A stretch of 64,000 nt of DNA, from positions 1,149,517 to 1,213,516 of the forward strand of contig CP097969.1 of the NCBI GenBank assembly GCA_023703575.1. Direction: 5' to 3'. Origin of the DNA: SAR86 cluster bacterium (GTDB lineage: Bacteria; Pseudomonadota; Gammaproteobacteria; Magnimaribacterales; Magnimaribacteraceae). The notes beneath the pieces were generated by a model. It did no database searches. It saw nothing but the letters and a program-made list of their open reading frames with translations, and was not told where the DNA came from. The position numbers were made by a program, and so were the translations under genes. Shown piece after piece: positions 39,786 to 49,747 of the stretch. Within the stretch, counting starts at the first letter, position 1. Every line of letters starts with the position of its first letter.

Positions 39786-40232
39786 TTATTTTGGCCTATC
39801 AGCGCAAAGTATCGTAGCCTTTGCTACAAGCTCACTGTCTACGGTTGCTGAACAGTCAAACTTCCAAATCCCTTTCTTATTGGTTATTACCTTTGAATTC
39901 AAAATGAGTTTATCGCCAGGAATTGCAGGTCTTTTAAATCTTAGATCATCAGCTCCTACAAAGTAGTATATTGACCCATCTTCAGGCCTTTTATCCATTG
40001 TTTTAAAACCTAGGATGCCCGAAGCTTGGGCCATGGCTTCAACAATCAAAACACCTGGCATGACCTGTTTTCCAGGAAAATGTCCCATAAAAAAAGGCTC
40101 ATTAGTAGTAATATTTTTATAAGCTGTAACAGATTCACCTAGAACCATATCCGTAACTCTATCCACGAGAAGCATGGGATATCTGTGAGGCAAAAACTCT
40201 TGAATCTCTTCTATATTTATTTCTACTTCCAT
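39786..40232 (-). CDS. fabZ: 3-Hydroxyacyl-ACP dehydratase FabZ
   Basis: The 148-residue hotdog-fold enzyme has catalytic H51 and E65 in [23 protein letters not shown] and the [14 protein letters not shown]-terminus. It dehydrates hydroxyacyl-ACP in fatty-acid elongation and competes with LpxA/LpxD for the same substrate pool. It lies 4 bp after lpxD and 2 bp before lpxA. Confidence 0.97.
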   Translation of the reverse strand: MEVEINIEEIQEFLPHRYPMLLVDRVTDMVLGESVTAYKNITTNEPFFMGHFPGKQVMPGVLIVEAMAQASGILGFKTMDKRPEDGSIYYFVGADDLRFKRPAIPGDKLILNSKVITNKKGIWKFDCSATVDSELVAKATILCADRPK

Positions 40233-40236
40233 AATT

Positions 40237-41235
40237 TTACTTTTTGATTAATCCATGCAGTCTTTTAAAGGCAACTGCATTTTTTTTCCAGTCAGAGTTT
40301 TTCATAAATGGTGTGCCTGACGAATAATAACCGCTCTCTTTTATTGATTTTGTTATCAGTGACATTGCTGTAACGTGCACCTCATCTGAAATCTCGATGT
40401 TATCAACAATGGCAGAACACCCTGCAAGAGTACAATTCTTTCCAATTTTTGTGCTCCCTGCGATTGCACTATTACCTGCAATAGCAGTACCGGAACCAAT
40501 CACTACATTATGTGCTACATGAACTTGATTATCTATTTTCACATTATCTCCAATCACAGTATTGCCGATTGATCCTCTGTCAATTGTACTGTTTGAACCA
40601 ATTTCAACGTTAGCTCCAATTATTACTTCTCCTAAGTGTTCAATCTTTATCCACGAGCCGTTATCTTTGGCAAAGCCTAAACCATCTGAGCCAACTACTA
40701 CTCCAGAATGTAGAATACATTCTTCGCCAATATTTACGGAATCATATATTGATACGTTTGCATATATAATTGAGCTCTTCCCAATTCTACTGCCTGCGCC
40801 AATGAAAACTCCAGGCATTAATACAACCTCGTCTTCTATCACAGCATTTTCTGATACTGTTACAAAATTTCCTATTGATGCAGTATCAGAAATTATTGCC
40901 GTATCTTCAATGGCTGCTAAGCTAGAAATTCCGGTTCTGATAGTAGGTTTTTTTTTGAAGAGTTCAGTACATCTAGCGTAAGTTAAATAAGGATTTTCAC
41001 ATATCAATTTGTTACCAGTAAATAATTCCGAGTAATCTGTATTGCAAATAACTGCACCAGCCTTAGTAGTAGATAATTTTGTTAAATATGACTCTCTAGC
41101 AATAAAGGAAACTTCTTGGTCTGAAGAATTTTCAAGAGTATTTATTCCAATTATTTCTTTAGAGGCATCACCTTCGAGTTCTGCTCCAAGGATTTCAGCA
41201 AGTTGAGATAACTTAAAGCTTTTTAGGGAAGACAC
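40237..41235 (-). CDS. lpxD: UDP-3-O-(3-hydroxyacyl)glucosamine N-acyltransferase
   Basis: The 332-residue protein has an N-terminal uridine-binding domain (about 1-100) and then hexapeptide repeats of the left-handed beta-helix (about 105-300). The catalytic His region is [13 protein letters not shown], with [16 protein letters not shown] just before it. It adds the second acyl chain in lipid A synthesis. It lies 6 bp downstream of skp, as in the canonical bamA-skp-lpxD order. Confidence 0.97.
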   Translation of the reverse strand: MSSLKSFKLSQLAEILGAELEGDASKEIIGINTLENSSDQEVSFIARESYLTKLSTTKAGAVICNTDYSELFTGNKLICENPYLTYARCTELFKKKPTIRTGISSLAAIEDTAIISDTASIGNFVTVSENAVIEDEVVLMPGVFIGAGSRIGKSSIIYANVSIYDSVNIGEECILHSGVVVGSDGLGFAKDNGSWIKIEHLGEVIIGANVEIGSNSTIDRGSIGNTVIGDNVKIDNQVHVAHNVVIGSGTAIAGNSAIAGSTKIGKNCTLAGCSAIVDNIEISDEVHVTAMSLITKSIKESGYYSSGTPFMKNSDWKKNAVAFKRLHGLIKK

Positions 41236-41241
41236 GAAAAA

Positions 41242-41784
41242 TTAATCTTCTTTTTCATTCATAGCATCGATTACTTCTTGAGTAATATCGTAGCTTTGAT
41301 CTGCGTGAAGAAGTATTTGCTGTTGTGCTCCACTATTTATTAAGAGTGTTATTCCTTTTGCTCTAATTAATTCAGTGACGATGACTTGAAATTTCTCTGC
41401 CTGTTCTTGCGAAAGCAATTGAAGAGTTTGATTCCTGAATTGATTAGTTTTTTCTCTTAAAAAATTAATATCCTGCTGGAGAGACTGAAATTTCTGTGCT
41501 GCTTCTTGTTTTTCTTCATCAGACATTGTTGGACCATCTTTTTGAGTTCTTTCTTGTATCTCTCTAGCCTCAGTTGCTTTCGCTTGAAGTTCTTCAACAA
41601 CTTCTTTCCATTCGTCTGAATTTTCTAATTCTTCAAGCTCTTTTTTTGCAACATTAGTGCTAAATAAAGCTGCTTGAGGATCCAGAGTGGCTATATTTAA
41701 ATCTGCCGACTGAAGAGTAAAAGTAAAAAAGGATGCCGTAAGCACGGCAAATAAAGTTTTAAAAAATTTCATAGTTTTTCCCAT
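41242..41784 (-). CDS. skp: Periplasmic chaperone Skp (OmpH)
   Basis: The 180-residue protein has a signal peptide (KFFKTLFAVLTASFFTFTLQSA) and then the Skp fold with a long coiled-coil arm (about 50-130, rich in E, Q and K). It ends in a short beta segment. It holds outer-membrane proteins in the periplasm before BamA. Either the ATG at 41784 or the one at 41772 could be the start; GGGA upstream of the second is a plausible Shine-Dalgarno, giving a 176-residue protein. It lies 60 bp after bamA. Confidence 0.88.
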   Translation of the reverse strand: MGKTMKFFKTLFAVLTASFFTFTLQSADLNIATLDPQAALFSTNVAKKELEELENSDEWKEVVEELQAKATEAREIQERTQKDGPTMSDEEKQEAAQKFQSLQQDINFLREKTNQFRNQTLQLLSQEQAEKFQVIVTELIRAKGITLLINSGAQQQILLHADQSYDITQEVIDAMNEKED

Positions 41785-41844
41785 TAAGTAACCTGTCGTC
41801 GAATTCTACAGTTTTGTAAGCTAATTTAGTAGCATTAAGAGAAT

Positions 41845-44253
41845 TTAAAATTGTGTCCCTATTTCAAATTGAAAATTTTCTGTTTCATCTAAAGGGCCTT
41901 CATTAGAAGGAGCTGCAATAGCAAGAGACATTGGGCCCAACTGAGTTATCCAAGTCACTCCAACTCCATAAGAATACCTCAACTCCCCTAAGTCGAGTTC
42001 GCTGCAATTTACGTTTGATTGATCGAATCCACAGTCCTTAGAAAATACATTTCCGACATCCACAAAGAAAGAGCTACGCATTGATCTTTGGTCCTCAATG
42101 AAAGGTAGCTTAAATATAAAATCGAAGCCACCTTCTACTAAGTAAGCTCCTCCTATTGACCTATCATCTCTGTAATATGAATAAGGATTTGCAACCGGAT
42201 TACCATCTTGGCCAATTATAGGATTACCTTCATTATCTAAATAAAACTGTGAGGGTATAGCTCTTGGACCAAGAGTATTTTGCTTAAAGCCCCTTACCGA
42301 ACTAATCCCACCAGAATAATAATGCTCAAAGAAAGGAGCTACTTCTGTATCTCCATAAGCCTCTAGTACTCCAAGCTCACCTCTAAATCCTAGTACGAAT
42401 CTTCCATCAAAAATTGGTCGGAAATATTTATGTCTATAGGTGAGTTTAGAGTATGTCAAAGAACTACCTGGAACAGCAACTTGGAGGGCGAAAGATTGTG
42501 ATTGGCCTGCAGTAGGGAATAGCCCCCTATTCAAGGTAACTCTTGACCAGATGAATTGGGTCTTAAATACTTCAAATTTAGTACCTTCAGATTGGGTGAA
42601 AGCTAGAATCTGCGATGCAGGAGTAGAACCAGTATCAATACTTGTATTATCGTAATTTAAGTTGAGTCCTATTCTCTCAATATCGCTTATTGGCAGACCA
42701 AACTGTATGCCTGCTCCAAAAGAATCAGACGTATAACTTGCAATATTAAATTGACCATAGTCAGACTCTCTAAAATAAGCACTATAACCTCTGCTCACTC
42801 CATCTATATTAAAATATGGCTCTCCATAGCTAAAAGAGTAGCTGCGTTGCCAGGTGCTATCATTAATACCTATGCCAACTGCTCGCCCTGTTCCAAAAGC
42901 ATTATTTTCATTGTAATTGAGACCTAGAACTAAGCCATAGGCTCCATATCCTAAACTGCCTCCAATTGATCCTGAAAACTCTTCTTCAACTGTAAACTCA
43001 ACATCGATCTGATCGTTAACTCCAGGAACAGGTATAGTCTCTGATTCAACCTCTTTGAAGAATCCTAATCTCTCGAGTCTTAACTTCGAATTTTCTATGA
43101 GATTATTGGATGCCCAGGCGCCTTCCATTTGCCTCATTTCTCTTCTAAGCACTACGTCATGTGTCCTCTTATTTCCTTTAAAAATAATGCGTCTAACGTA
43201 TGTTCTTTGTTGAGAATCTACATAGAATGTTAGGTCTACATTTCCTGAATCTTCGTTTACATCAGGGACACCTCGTACTTCAGCGAAACTATACCCTTCA
43301 TTACCTAGTATATTTTTAAAAATCTCTTCTGTTTCTGTAACTAAAAACTGATTAAAACGCTCTCCTTTTCTAATCAATATTAGCGATTTAAGAACTTCTT
43401 CTTCAATAGGTAGGTCTCCAACTATCTTGATTTCATTAACATCATAAGTTGTTCCTTCGGAAATATTGAGTGTAATAAAAACGCCAGATTTATCGGGCGA
43501 AACGCTCACTTGAGAACTTTCTAAACGAAATTCAACATAGCCTCTATTTTTGTAAAATGACTCTAGAGATTCGATGTCACCCTTTAATTTCTCTCTTGAA
43601 TATCTATTATCATTTGTAAAAAAAGAGAACCATCCACCTGTGGTTAGCTCAAAATCTTGTAAAATCTCTTCATCAGAGAATGATAGATTACCTATTACAT
43701 TTATAGTTTTTATCTCAGCTACCTCTCCCTCATCTATTTCAATATTCAAAGATACCCTATTTCTAGGCTCATCCTCACTTGTAACTTCAACCTTCGCACC
43801 GTAACGACCTTGAGAAACATATTGCCTTTGAATTTCTAATGCCAAACTATTCACAATCGACCGTTTAAAAACTTGGCCTTCTGAAAGTCCTGCGTCATCT
43901 AATCCTTTCAGCAGGTCTTCAGTTTTCAAAGCCTTGTTTCCATCAAGATCTATAGATGCTATTGAAGGTCTTTCTACTAAACTTATTATTAAAGTATTCG
44001 CTTCTCGGCCGAGTTGGATATCATCAAATTGACCTGTCTTAAATATCGTCTTTGCAGTAGTTTGGAGGTCATATACATTGACGGTATCACCAACAGCAAT
44101 TGGCATAACATTAAATACACTTCCTGCTGAAACTCTCTGCAAACCGCTGATTCTAATATCACTAACAACCCACTCTTCTTCGGAACTGATATTTTGGGCT
44201 TGAAAAAGACCTGCTAAAAGTAGGATAAAAAATACTTTAATTTGCATCTTCAT
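41845..44253 (-). CDS. bamA: Outer-membrane protein assembly factor BamA
   Basis: The 802-residue protein has a signal peptide of about 22 residues, five POTRA domains (about 25-425) and a 16-strand Omp85 barrel. The conserved loop-6 motif VRGF is present (ISSVRGFKQNTLGPR), and the C-terminus ends FEIGTQF with the terminal Phe of outer-membrane barrels. A substrate-like cysteine pair occurs near the end of the barrel (CGFDQSNVNCSE). It inserts beta-barrel proteins with BamE (encoded at 55809) and other Bam lipoproteins. It follows rseP by 2 bp. Confidence 0.97.
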   Translation of the reverse strand: MKMQIKVFFILLLAGLFQAQNISSEEEWVVSDIRISGLQRVSAGSVFNVMPIAVGDTVNVYDLQTTAKTIFKTGQFDDIQLGREANTLIISLVERPSIASIDLDGNKALKTEDLLKGLDDAGLSEGQVFKRSIVNSLALEIQRQYVSQGRYGAKVEVTSEDEPRNRVSLNIEIDEGEVAEIKTINVIGNLSFSDEEILQDFELTTGGWFSFFTNDNRYSREKLKGDIESLESFYKNRGYVEFRLESSQVSVSPDKSGVFITLNISEGTTYDVNEIKIVGDLPIEEEVLKSLILIRKGERFNQFLVTETEEIFKNILGNEGYSFAEVRGVPDVNEDSGNVDLTFYVDSQQRTYVRRIIFKGNKRTHDVVLRREMRQMEGAWASNNLIENSKLRLERLGFFKEVESETIPVPGVNDQIDVEFTVEEEFSGSIGGSLGYGAYGLVLGLNYNENNAFGTGRAVGIGINDSTWQRSYSFSYGEPYFNIDGVSRGYSAYFRESDYGQFNIASYTSDSFGAGIQFGLPISDIERIGLNLNYDNTSIDTGSTPASQILAFTQSEGTKFEVFKTQFIWSRVTLNRGLFPTAGQSQSFALQVAVPGSSLTYSKLTYRHKYFRPIFDGRFVLGFRGELGVLEAYGDTEVAPFFEHYYSGGISSVRGFKQNTLGPRAIPSQFYLDNEGNPIIGQDGNPVANPYSYYRDDRSIGGAYLVEGGFDFIFKLPFIEDQRSMRSSFFVDVGNVFSKDCGFDQSNVNCSELDLGELRYSYGVGVTWITQLGPMSLAIAAPSNEGPLDETENFQFEIGTQF

Positions 44254-44255
44254 TA

Positions 44256-45617
44256 CTAGATCAACCTTGCAATATCATTTGCAAAGGCAAATATCATTAA
44301 ACTTACAACGAGAACTAATCCAATTCGCATGGAATATTCAATTGCAATTTCAGAAACGGGAGACCCTTTAACTTTTTCTATAGCAATCATTAGCAATTGA
44401 CCGCCATCTAGTATAGGTATTGGAAGAAGATTCAATAGTCCCAGATTGATACTCAATAATGCCACCATTGATAAAAAAGTAACATATCCTGCTTTGGCAG
44501 CAGATCCTGCAAGCACTGAAATCTGTATTGGACCTCCAAGGTTATCAGCTGATATTGATCCGCTTAACATCTTACCTATTGAAGTAATAATCAAAATTGT
44601 ATATCTGTAGGTGTCCTCAATGCCAACTAATAAGGCTGGAAAGAAGTTCTCTTTTTTTTCAACCACAAAATCTGCAGGCCAATTATTAATATTATTAGAA
44701 GCAAGTATACCTATCCTGCCCTTTTGAACTCCTGTCTCATCGATAAAACTTGAACTCTCAAGCATCAGTATTTTCGATTCCTGGCCTCTCAGTACTTTAA
44801 TCTCAATAAGCTGATTAGGCAAAAGACTGAGAATTCTCGATAATTCTTGCCAAGTAGAAACATCTTTACCATTAATGGCTTGTATCAAGTCTCCTTCTTT
44901 TATACCGTACTTAAGTGCAGGTCCGTCCTCTTGGAGTTCACCAACTATCGGAGGAAGAAATGGCTGAAGTCCTAAGGCTTGACTTGGAGCAATTTGATCA
45001 TTATCGGATAACCAATTGTCTATTGGTAACAAAGCTGTTCTCTCCTGACCTTCTCTAATATATTTAATATTGACAACTCCAGTATCTCCAATCCTCTTCG
45101 AAAGAATGAGGTTTATATCATTAAATACCGTGACCGTTTCATTATCTATTTGTACTATCTTGTCATTAACTGAAATACCGTATTCTTTAGAAAGACTCTC
45201 AGGAATAACCTCACCAATTAAAGACGAAAGTTGGGTCGTACCAACTAGTGCTAAATAAAAATAGACAAAGGCAGCAAGGAAAAAATTAGCAATTGGACCT
45301 GCTACTGTTACTGCAGCTCTCTCTCCTAGAGAAGCCTGTAGATAAGATTTTTTATTTTCAAAAGATCCTTCAGATCCCTCTTGAACAGGATTATTCTCAC
45401 CCAACATTTGTACATAGCCACCTAACGGTAGTACCCCGAATGAATATGTACAATCTTTCTTATCCTTATAAGAAAATAGTTCTTTACCGAAACCTATCTT
45501 AAACTTCAGAACATGAATTTTACAATATCTTGCTGTTAAGAAATGGCCAAGCTCATGAATGCCCACAATGATGCTTATAAGAAAAATAAAAGAAAATATG
45601 GTGAATAATAGGTCCAT
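44256..45617 (-). CDS. rseP: Site-2 zinc metalloprotease RseP
   Basis: The 453-residue inner-membrane protease has HELGH (zinc ligands H21 and H25, catalytic E22) in the first helix, two PDZ domains (about 115-190 and 205-290) and the C-terminal NLLPIPILDGGQL motif carrying the third zinc ligand. In E. coli it cleaves RseA to release sigma-E and trims signal peptides. It abuts dxr (one-base overlap) and bamA. Confidence 0.96.
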   Translation of the reverse strand: MDLLFTIFSFIFLISIIVGIHELGHFLTARYCKIHVLKFKIGFGKELFSYKDKKDCTYSFGVLPLGGYVQMLGENNPVQEGSEGSFENKKSYLQASLGERAAVTVAGPIANFFLAAFVYFYLALVGTTQLSSLIGEVIPESLSKEYGISVNDKIVQIDNETVTVFNDINLILSKRIGDTGVVNIKYIREGQERTALLPIDNWLSDNDQIAPSQALGLQPFLPPIVGELQEDGPALKYGIKEGDLIQAINGKDVSTWQELSRILSLLPNQLIEIKVLRGQESKILMLESSSFIDETGVQKGRIGILASNNINNWPADFVVEKKENFFPALLVGIEDTYRYTILIITSIGKMLSGSISADNLGGPIQISVLAGSAAKAGYVTFLSMVALLSINLGLLNLLPIPILDGGQLLMIAIEKVKGSPVSEIAIEYSMRIGLVLVVSLMIFAFANDIARLI

Positions 45618-46774
45618 TAATTTAGGTTTATAAGTTCTTTAGTCATCTCTCTAGATTGCACATCAGCTTCGAAAATATCTTCTATTTCTTCGACCATCTT
45701 TATATCTGATTTATCCAAGACTTCTGAAATAATTTTATGTATATCCAAGTAGCCTATTCTACCTTCTAAAAAGGAAGCTACACACACTTCATTTGCAGCA
45801 TTTAAAGTAGAAAAGCTTGTTCCACCAGAATTAATACAATCCTTTGCAAGAACTAATGAAGGAAATTTTTTTAAATCTGGCTTTACAAAAGAAAGATTGC
45901 TGATCTTTTCAAAATCAAGTGAATCACAACTAGAGTTGATTCTTTCAGGGAAACCCAAACCATACGCTATTGGAATTTTCATATCTGGAATAGAGAGTTG
46001 GGCTATCAGAGATTTATCTTTAAACTCAACCAAGGAATGAATAATACCTTCTGGATGGATCAGCACATCTATGTCGTCAAATCCAAATAACCATTTAGCT
46101 TCTATTATTTCTAAGCATTTATTCATCATGGTTGATGAATCAACCGAGATCTTATCCCCCATATTCCAAATAGGATGTGCGGTTGCCTCTTTAGGAGTTA
46201 TATTCTTAAAGTCGTTAATATCTCTATTGAGAAAAGGACCACCCGATCCTGTTAATATTATCCGTGATATTGATTCTTCATTTTTAACTCCCATTAAACA
46301 CTGATGAATTGCACTATGCTCGCTATCTATTGGAAAAATTGTAGCGTCGGTTTTTTTAGATAAATTATTTAAAATTTCTCCTGCTACAACATAAGACTCC
46401 TTGTTTGCTAATAAAATATGCTTTCCATGCTTTATTGCTTGGAATACAGGCTTTAATCCCGCTATTCCAACCATAGCAGCAACAACAATTTCTAAATCTT
46501 GTGAAGCAATAATTTGGTTTAATTCCTTCTCATTTGATAGGAAAGTCACTTGAGGATTATTTGTTCCCAGTTCGTCCAAAAATGACTTTTGGGCTTCTTT
46601 ATTTTCTAGATAGACGAATTTTGGAGTAAATTCATTACACTGTTCTGCCATTAAACGGAAATTGGTTCTAGCTGCGAGTAATTCAATTTTAAATTCGTCT
46701 TTATTTTCTCTTATGACATCTAAAGTTGATTTTCCGACAGAACCCGTAGAACCTAAAATAGCTAAACTTTTCAT
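45617..46774 (-). CDS. dxr: 1-Deoxy-D-xylulose 5-phosphate reductoisomerase
   Basis: The NADPH site GSTGSVG lies at residues 8-14 of the protein that starts MKSLAILG. I chose the ATG at 46774 (385 residues) over an upstream one at 46807, because it puts the Rossmann motif at the usual position and leaves a 2-bp gap after cdsA instead of a 31-bp overlap. Conserved segments include ANKESYV, PIDSEHSAIHQCL and TGSGGPF (metal and substrate site). It catalyses the second step of the MEP isoprenoid pathway, feeding UppS upstream in the operon. Confidence 0.95.
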   Translation of the reverse strand: MKSLAILGSTGSVGKSTLDVIRENKDEFKIELLAARTNFRLMAEQCNEFTPKFVYLENKEAQKSFLDELGTNNPQVTFLSNEKELNQIIASQDLEIVVAAMVGIAGLKPVFQAIKHGKHILLANKESYVVAGEILNNLSKKTDATIFPIDSEHSAIHQCLMGVKNEESISRIILTGSGGPFLNRDINDFKNITPKEATAHPIWNMGDKISVDSSTMMNKCLEIIEAKWLFGFDDIDVLIHPEGIIHSLVEFKDKSLIAQLSIPDMKIPIAYGLGFPERINSSCDSLDFEKISNLSFVKPDLKKFPSLVLAKDCINSGGTSFSTLNAANEVCVASFLEGRIGYLDIHKIISEVLDKSDIKMVEEIEDIFEADVQSREMTKELINLN

Positions 46775-46776
46775 TT

Positions 46777-47592
46777 TTAAACTATATTCAATAAAAAAAC
46801 AAAACAAGGAAAAGCTGCAACATGGCTGTCTAAGCGATCGAAAAGACCGCCATGTCCAGGAATCAAATTTGAATAATCCTTCACTTCTACAACACGCTTC
46901 ATCATGCTAGCAAAAGCATCTCCTAAAACAGAATATAAAGAAACTACTAACAATATACTTAAAACTAAAAAGAACGGTAAATTGAGAATATTGAAAGCTG
47001 TGGTCGATAAAAGAAGAGGTGTAACGACAATTGCAGCCATAAAACCCTCAAGTGTCTTATTTGGGCTAACATTTGTTATAAAAGGTCTTTTACCAAGACT
47101 TTTTCCTGCAAAAAAAGCAATAGAGTCCATGAGAATGGCAATTAAAACAATATAAAATATTAAAAATTTTCCACTCTCTATTTCAGGAAATATAAATTGA
47201 AAATTATTGTTAGAAATAATCTGAATTAAGGATGCAAAGAATCCAAGGTGGATAATAAATCCAAATAAACTCCAAATCATAGATCTTTTTAGGAAATTCT
47301 TATTCAAAGGAAAACTTAAGATAAGAATTGAGGACAAAAAGTAAGTGATTACACTCAGTGTGATAAATAAATAACTAAAGAAAGGTGAAAAAGAAACAAA
47401 CATCAAAATTAGGAAAAGGAATACTCCTAAGATAGAAACAGCATTTGTAAACCTAACCTTCAAAAATTCCCAAAGAGAGATGGATGAGATTAAAGCAACA
47501 AGATATGTTAAGTATTGGTTATTTAATAATAGTATAAGAAGGCTGATTCCAAGTATTATTATAAAAGCACTTAGTAACCTTTGATTTAGCAT
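46777..47592 (-). CDS. cdsA: Phosphatidate cytidylyltransferase
   Basis: The 271-residue membrane protein has about eight helices. The CDP-alcohol synthase signature appears as SVLGDAFASMMKRVVEVKDYSNLIPGHGGLFDRLDS, where the acidic residues bind metal. KRPFITNVSPNKTLEGFMA precedes it. It makes CDP-diacylglycerol for phospholipid synthesis. It lies 2 bp downstream of uppS. Confidence 0.96.
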   Translation of the reverse strand: MLNQRLLSAFIIILGISLLILLLNNQYLTYLVALISSISLWEFLKVRFTNAVSILGVFLFLILMFVSFSPFFSYLFITLSVITYFLSSILILSFPLNKNFLKRSMIWSLFGFIIHLGFFASLIQIISNNNFQFIFPEIESGKFLIFYIVLIAILMDSIAFFAGKSLGKRPFITNVSPNKTLEGFMAAIVVTPLLLSTTAFNILNLPFFLVLSILLVVSLYSVLGDAFASMMKRVVEVKDYSNLIPGHGGLFDRLDSHVAAFPCFVFLLNIV

Positions 47593-47594
47593 CT

Positions 47595-48320
47595 TTACAA
47601 CTGAAAATTAGATTTATCTCCGAAACGCCTAGATCTTTTTGAATATTCTTTGAGTGCGTTATCGAAGTGTTGATCATCAAAGTCTGGCCAAAGCACTTCA
47701 GAGAAATATAATTCTGAGTATGCTAATTGCCATAACAAAAAATTGCTTATTCTAAGTTCATTGCCAGTTCTAATGCATAAATCAGGATCTGTAAATTTTG
47801 ATGTCGATAGAAATTTATCAAAACCCTCCTCGGTTAGTTCTCCATTTGATCCTGAATCTAGATGTTTATTTATTGCATTGACAATATCCCATCTTCCGCC
47901 GTAACTTGCAGCAACAACTAAATCCAATTTTTTTCTTTTGGTATCGCAATGAGTTAGTTTTTCTGATTCTTTCATTTGCTCTATAAGTTTCTGATCAAAT
48001 TGAGACAAATCACCTATAAAGCTTAGCTGGACTGAATTTTTAATGAGATTAGGCACCTCTTCTTGAAGAGCACTATTTAATAGTTGCATCAGAAGGTTAA
48101 CTTCTTCTGATGATCTGCCCCAGTTCTCGCTGCTAAACGCAAATAAAGTGAGAGTAGATAAACCCCTTTGGACAGCATATTCAACAGACTCTCTTGCCCT
48201 TTCAACGCCTTTTTTGTGTCCTGCAACCCCGGGAAGATTTTTCTCTGATGCCCATCGGTTATTGCCATCCATTATTATGGCAACATGTTTAGGTAAGGTT
48301 TCAGTTTGATTACCTTCCAT
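47595..48320 (-). CDS. uppS: Undecaprenyl diphosphate synthase (cis-prenyltransferase)
   Basis: The 241-residue enzyme has HVAIIMDGNNRWA with catalytic D18, FAFSSENWGR and the C-terminal DLCIRTGNELRISNFLLWQLAYSELYF. It builds the C55 carrier for peptidoglycan and O-antigen. It follows frr by 9 bp, as in the canonical operon. Confidence 0.97.
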   Translation of the reverse strand: MEGNQTETLPKHVAIIMDGNNRWASEKNLPGVAGHKKGVERARESVEYAVQRGLSTLTLFAFSSENWGRSSEEVNLLMQLLNSALQEEVPNLIKNSVQLSFIGDLSQFDQKLIEQMKESEKLTHCDTKRKKLDLVVAASYGGRWDIVNAINKHLDSGSNGELTEEGFDKFLSTSKFTDPDLCIRTGNELRISNFLLWQLAYSELYFSEVLWPDFDDQHFDNALKEYSKRSRRFGDKSNFQL

Positions 48321-48329
48321 TTTTAAAAA

Positions 48330-48887
48330 TTAGAAATCTAAAAGATCCTTTTCTTTAGAGTTCAGTGCTAAATCTACTTTTTCAACGAAAGTATCGGTTA
48401 ATTTTTGGATTAATTCTTCTCCCTGTCGTTCTTCATCTTGAGATATCTCCTTCTCTTTTAGAAATTCTTTTAATTGAGAGTTACCCTCTCGTCTAACATT
48501 TCTTATAGATACTTTTGCATTCTCTGCCTCAGCCTTGGCTTTTTTTATGAAATCCCTTCTGGTTTCTTCTGTAAGATCGGGCAAAATTACCCTAATTGTG
48601 TCTCCTGATGTGGCAGGATTTAATCCAAGATCAGATTCAGAGATTGCTTTTTCTATCTGTTGCACGACACCCTTCTCCCATGGAACAATAGCTAAAGTTT
48701 TTGCGTCTTCTATGCTTATACTTGCTACTTGCGCCAGAGGAGTAAGCTTATCGTAATAATCTACCTTAATACTATCGAGTAAGGATGGTGTTGCTCTTCC
48801 AGTTCGGATCTTTTTGAATGCTACGTCTAAAGCATTCAAACTCTTTTCCATGCCTGACTCGGCATCTTCAACAATCTCGTTTAACAT
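48330..48887 (-). CDS. frr: Ribosome recycling factor
   Basis: The 185-residue protein has the RRF pattern throughout: IRTGRATPSLLDSIKVDYYDKLTPLAQVASISI, then TLAIVPWEK, then IRVILPDLTEETRRDFIKKAKAEAENAKVSIRNVRRE. It splits post-termination ribosomes with EF-G. Its start codon directly follows the tsf stop. In most gammaproteobacteria pyrH lies between tsf and frr; here there is no space for it. Confidence 0.97.
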   Translation of the reverse strand: MLNEIVEDAESGMEKSLNALDVAFKKIRTGRATPSLLDSIKVDYYDKLTPLAQVASISIEDAKTLAIVPWEKGVVQQIEKAISESDLGLNPATSGDTIRVILPDLTEETRRDFIKKAKAEAENAKVSIRNVRREGNSQLKEFLKEKEISQDEERQGEELIQKLTDTFVEKVDLALNSKEKDLLDF

Positions 48888-49745
48888 TTATCCTTCGATC
48901 TGAGACATTACTTCACTAGCAAAATCTACTTTTTCCACCTCAATGCCCTCTCCGACTTCATATCTTGTAAAGCTTGAAATACTAGCATTATTATCAGCTA
49001 ACAGTTTACTTATTTTGACATTTGGGTCTTTGACAAAGTCTTGCTCAGTTAAACTAACTTCAGCTAAGAATTTTGATATTTTACCTTCAATCATTTTTTC
49101 AATAATTTCTGGAGGTTTACCAGACTCTTCTGATTGAGCTTTGAATATTTCTCTTTCTTTGTCTACTGTTTCTTTCGGTATATCCGAAGGAGAAACTGCC
49201 ATAGGATCAGTTGCAGCAGCATGCATAGCAATATCATTTGCAAGAGCTTCGTCTCCACCCTCTAAAGAAACAATACATCCAATTTTATTATTACTATGTA
49301 AATAAGAACCGCTAATAGAAGAATCATCGCTTTTAGCCAGTCTTCTAACAACGATATTCTCACCTAATTTCTGAACTAATTTTTCTCTATTATCTTCTAC
49401 ACCACTTTCTAAAAGTTGCTTTAATGAGTACGACGGATTGTTGGAATATATATCAAGAGTCTCTTTCGTGAAATTTATATATGATTCATCTCTTGCAACA
49501 AAATCAGTTTCGCAATTAACTTCGATCATAAAAAAATCTTTATCTCTATTGGTGATACCAATCAAACCGTCAGCGGCTGACCTGCCTGACTTTTTACTTG
49601 CTTTTATACCGCTAGTTTTTCTTAACTCTTCTATTGCTAAATCTATATCTCCATTTGCTTCTTCCAAAGCTTTTTTACAATCCATTAAACCTAAACCCGT
49701 TTTTTCTCTTAATTCTTTAACTTGTGAAGCTGAAATAGCACTCAT
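48888..49745 (-). CDS. tsf: Elongation factor Ts
   Basis: The 285-residue protein has the N-terminal UBA-like domain (VKELREKTGLGLMDCKKALEEANGDIDLAIEELR) and the core motif FFMIEVNCETDFVARDE. Two dimerisation subdomains follow. It is the guanine nucleotide exchange factor for EF-Tu. It lies 2 bp after rpsB and directly abuts frr. Confidence 0.97.
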   Translation of the reverse strand: MSAISASQVKELREKTGLGLMDCKKALEEANGDIDLAIEELRKTSGIKASKKSGRSAADGLIGITNRDKDFFMIEVNCETDFVARDESYINFTKETLDIYSNNPSYSLKQLLESGVEDNREKLVQKLGENIVVRRLAKSDDSSISGSYLHSNNKIGCIVSLEGGDEALANDIAMHAAATDPMAVSPSDIPKETVDKEREIFKAQSEESGKPPEIIEKMIEGKISKFLAEVSLTEQDFVKDPNVKISKLLADNNASISSFTRYEVGEGIEVEKVDFASEVMSQIEG

Positions 49746-49747
49746 AA

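Noticed and set aside
40562-40981. 139-codon ORF antisense to lpxD
   Set aside because: It is a shadow frame over a hexapeptide-repeat gene; composition is a by-product of lpxD codons.
46775-46807. Upstream ATG for dxr
   Set aside because: It would overlap cdsA by 31 bp and place an atypical hydrophobic stretch before the NADPH-binding motif.
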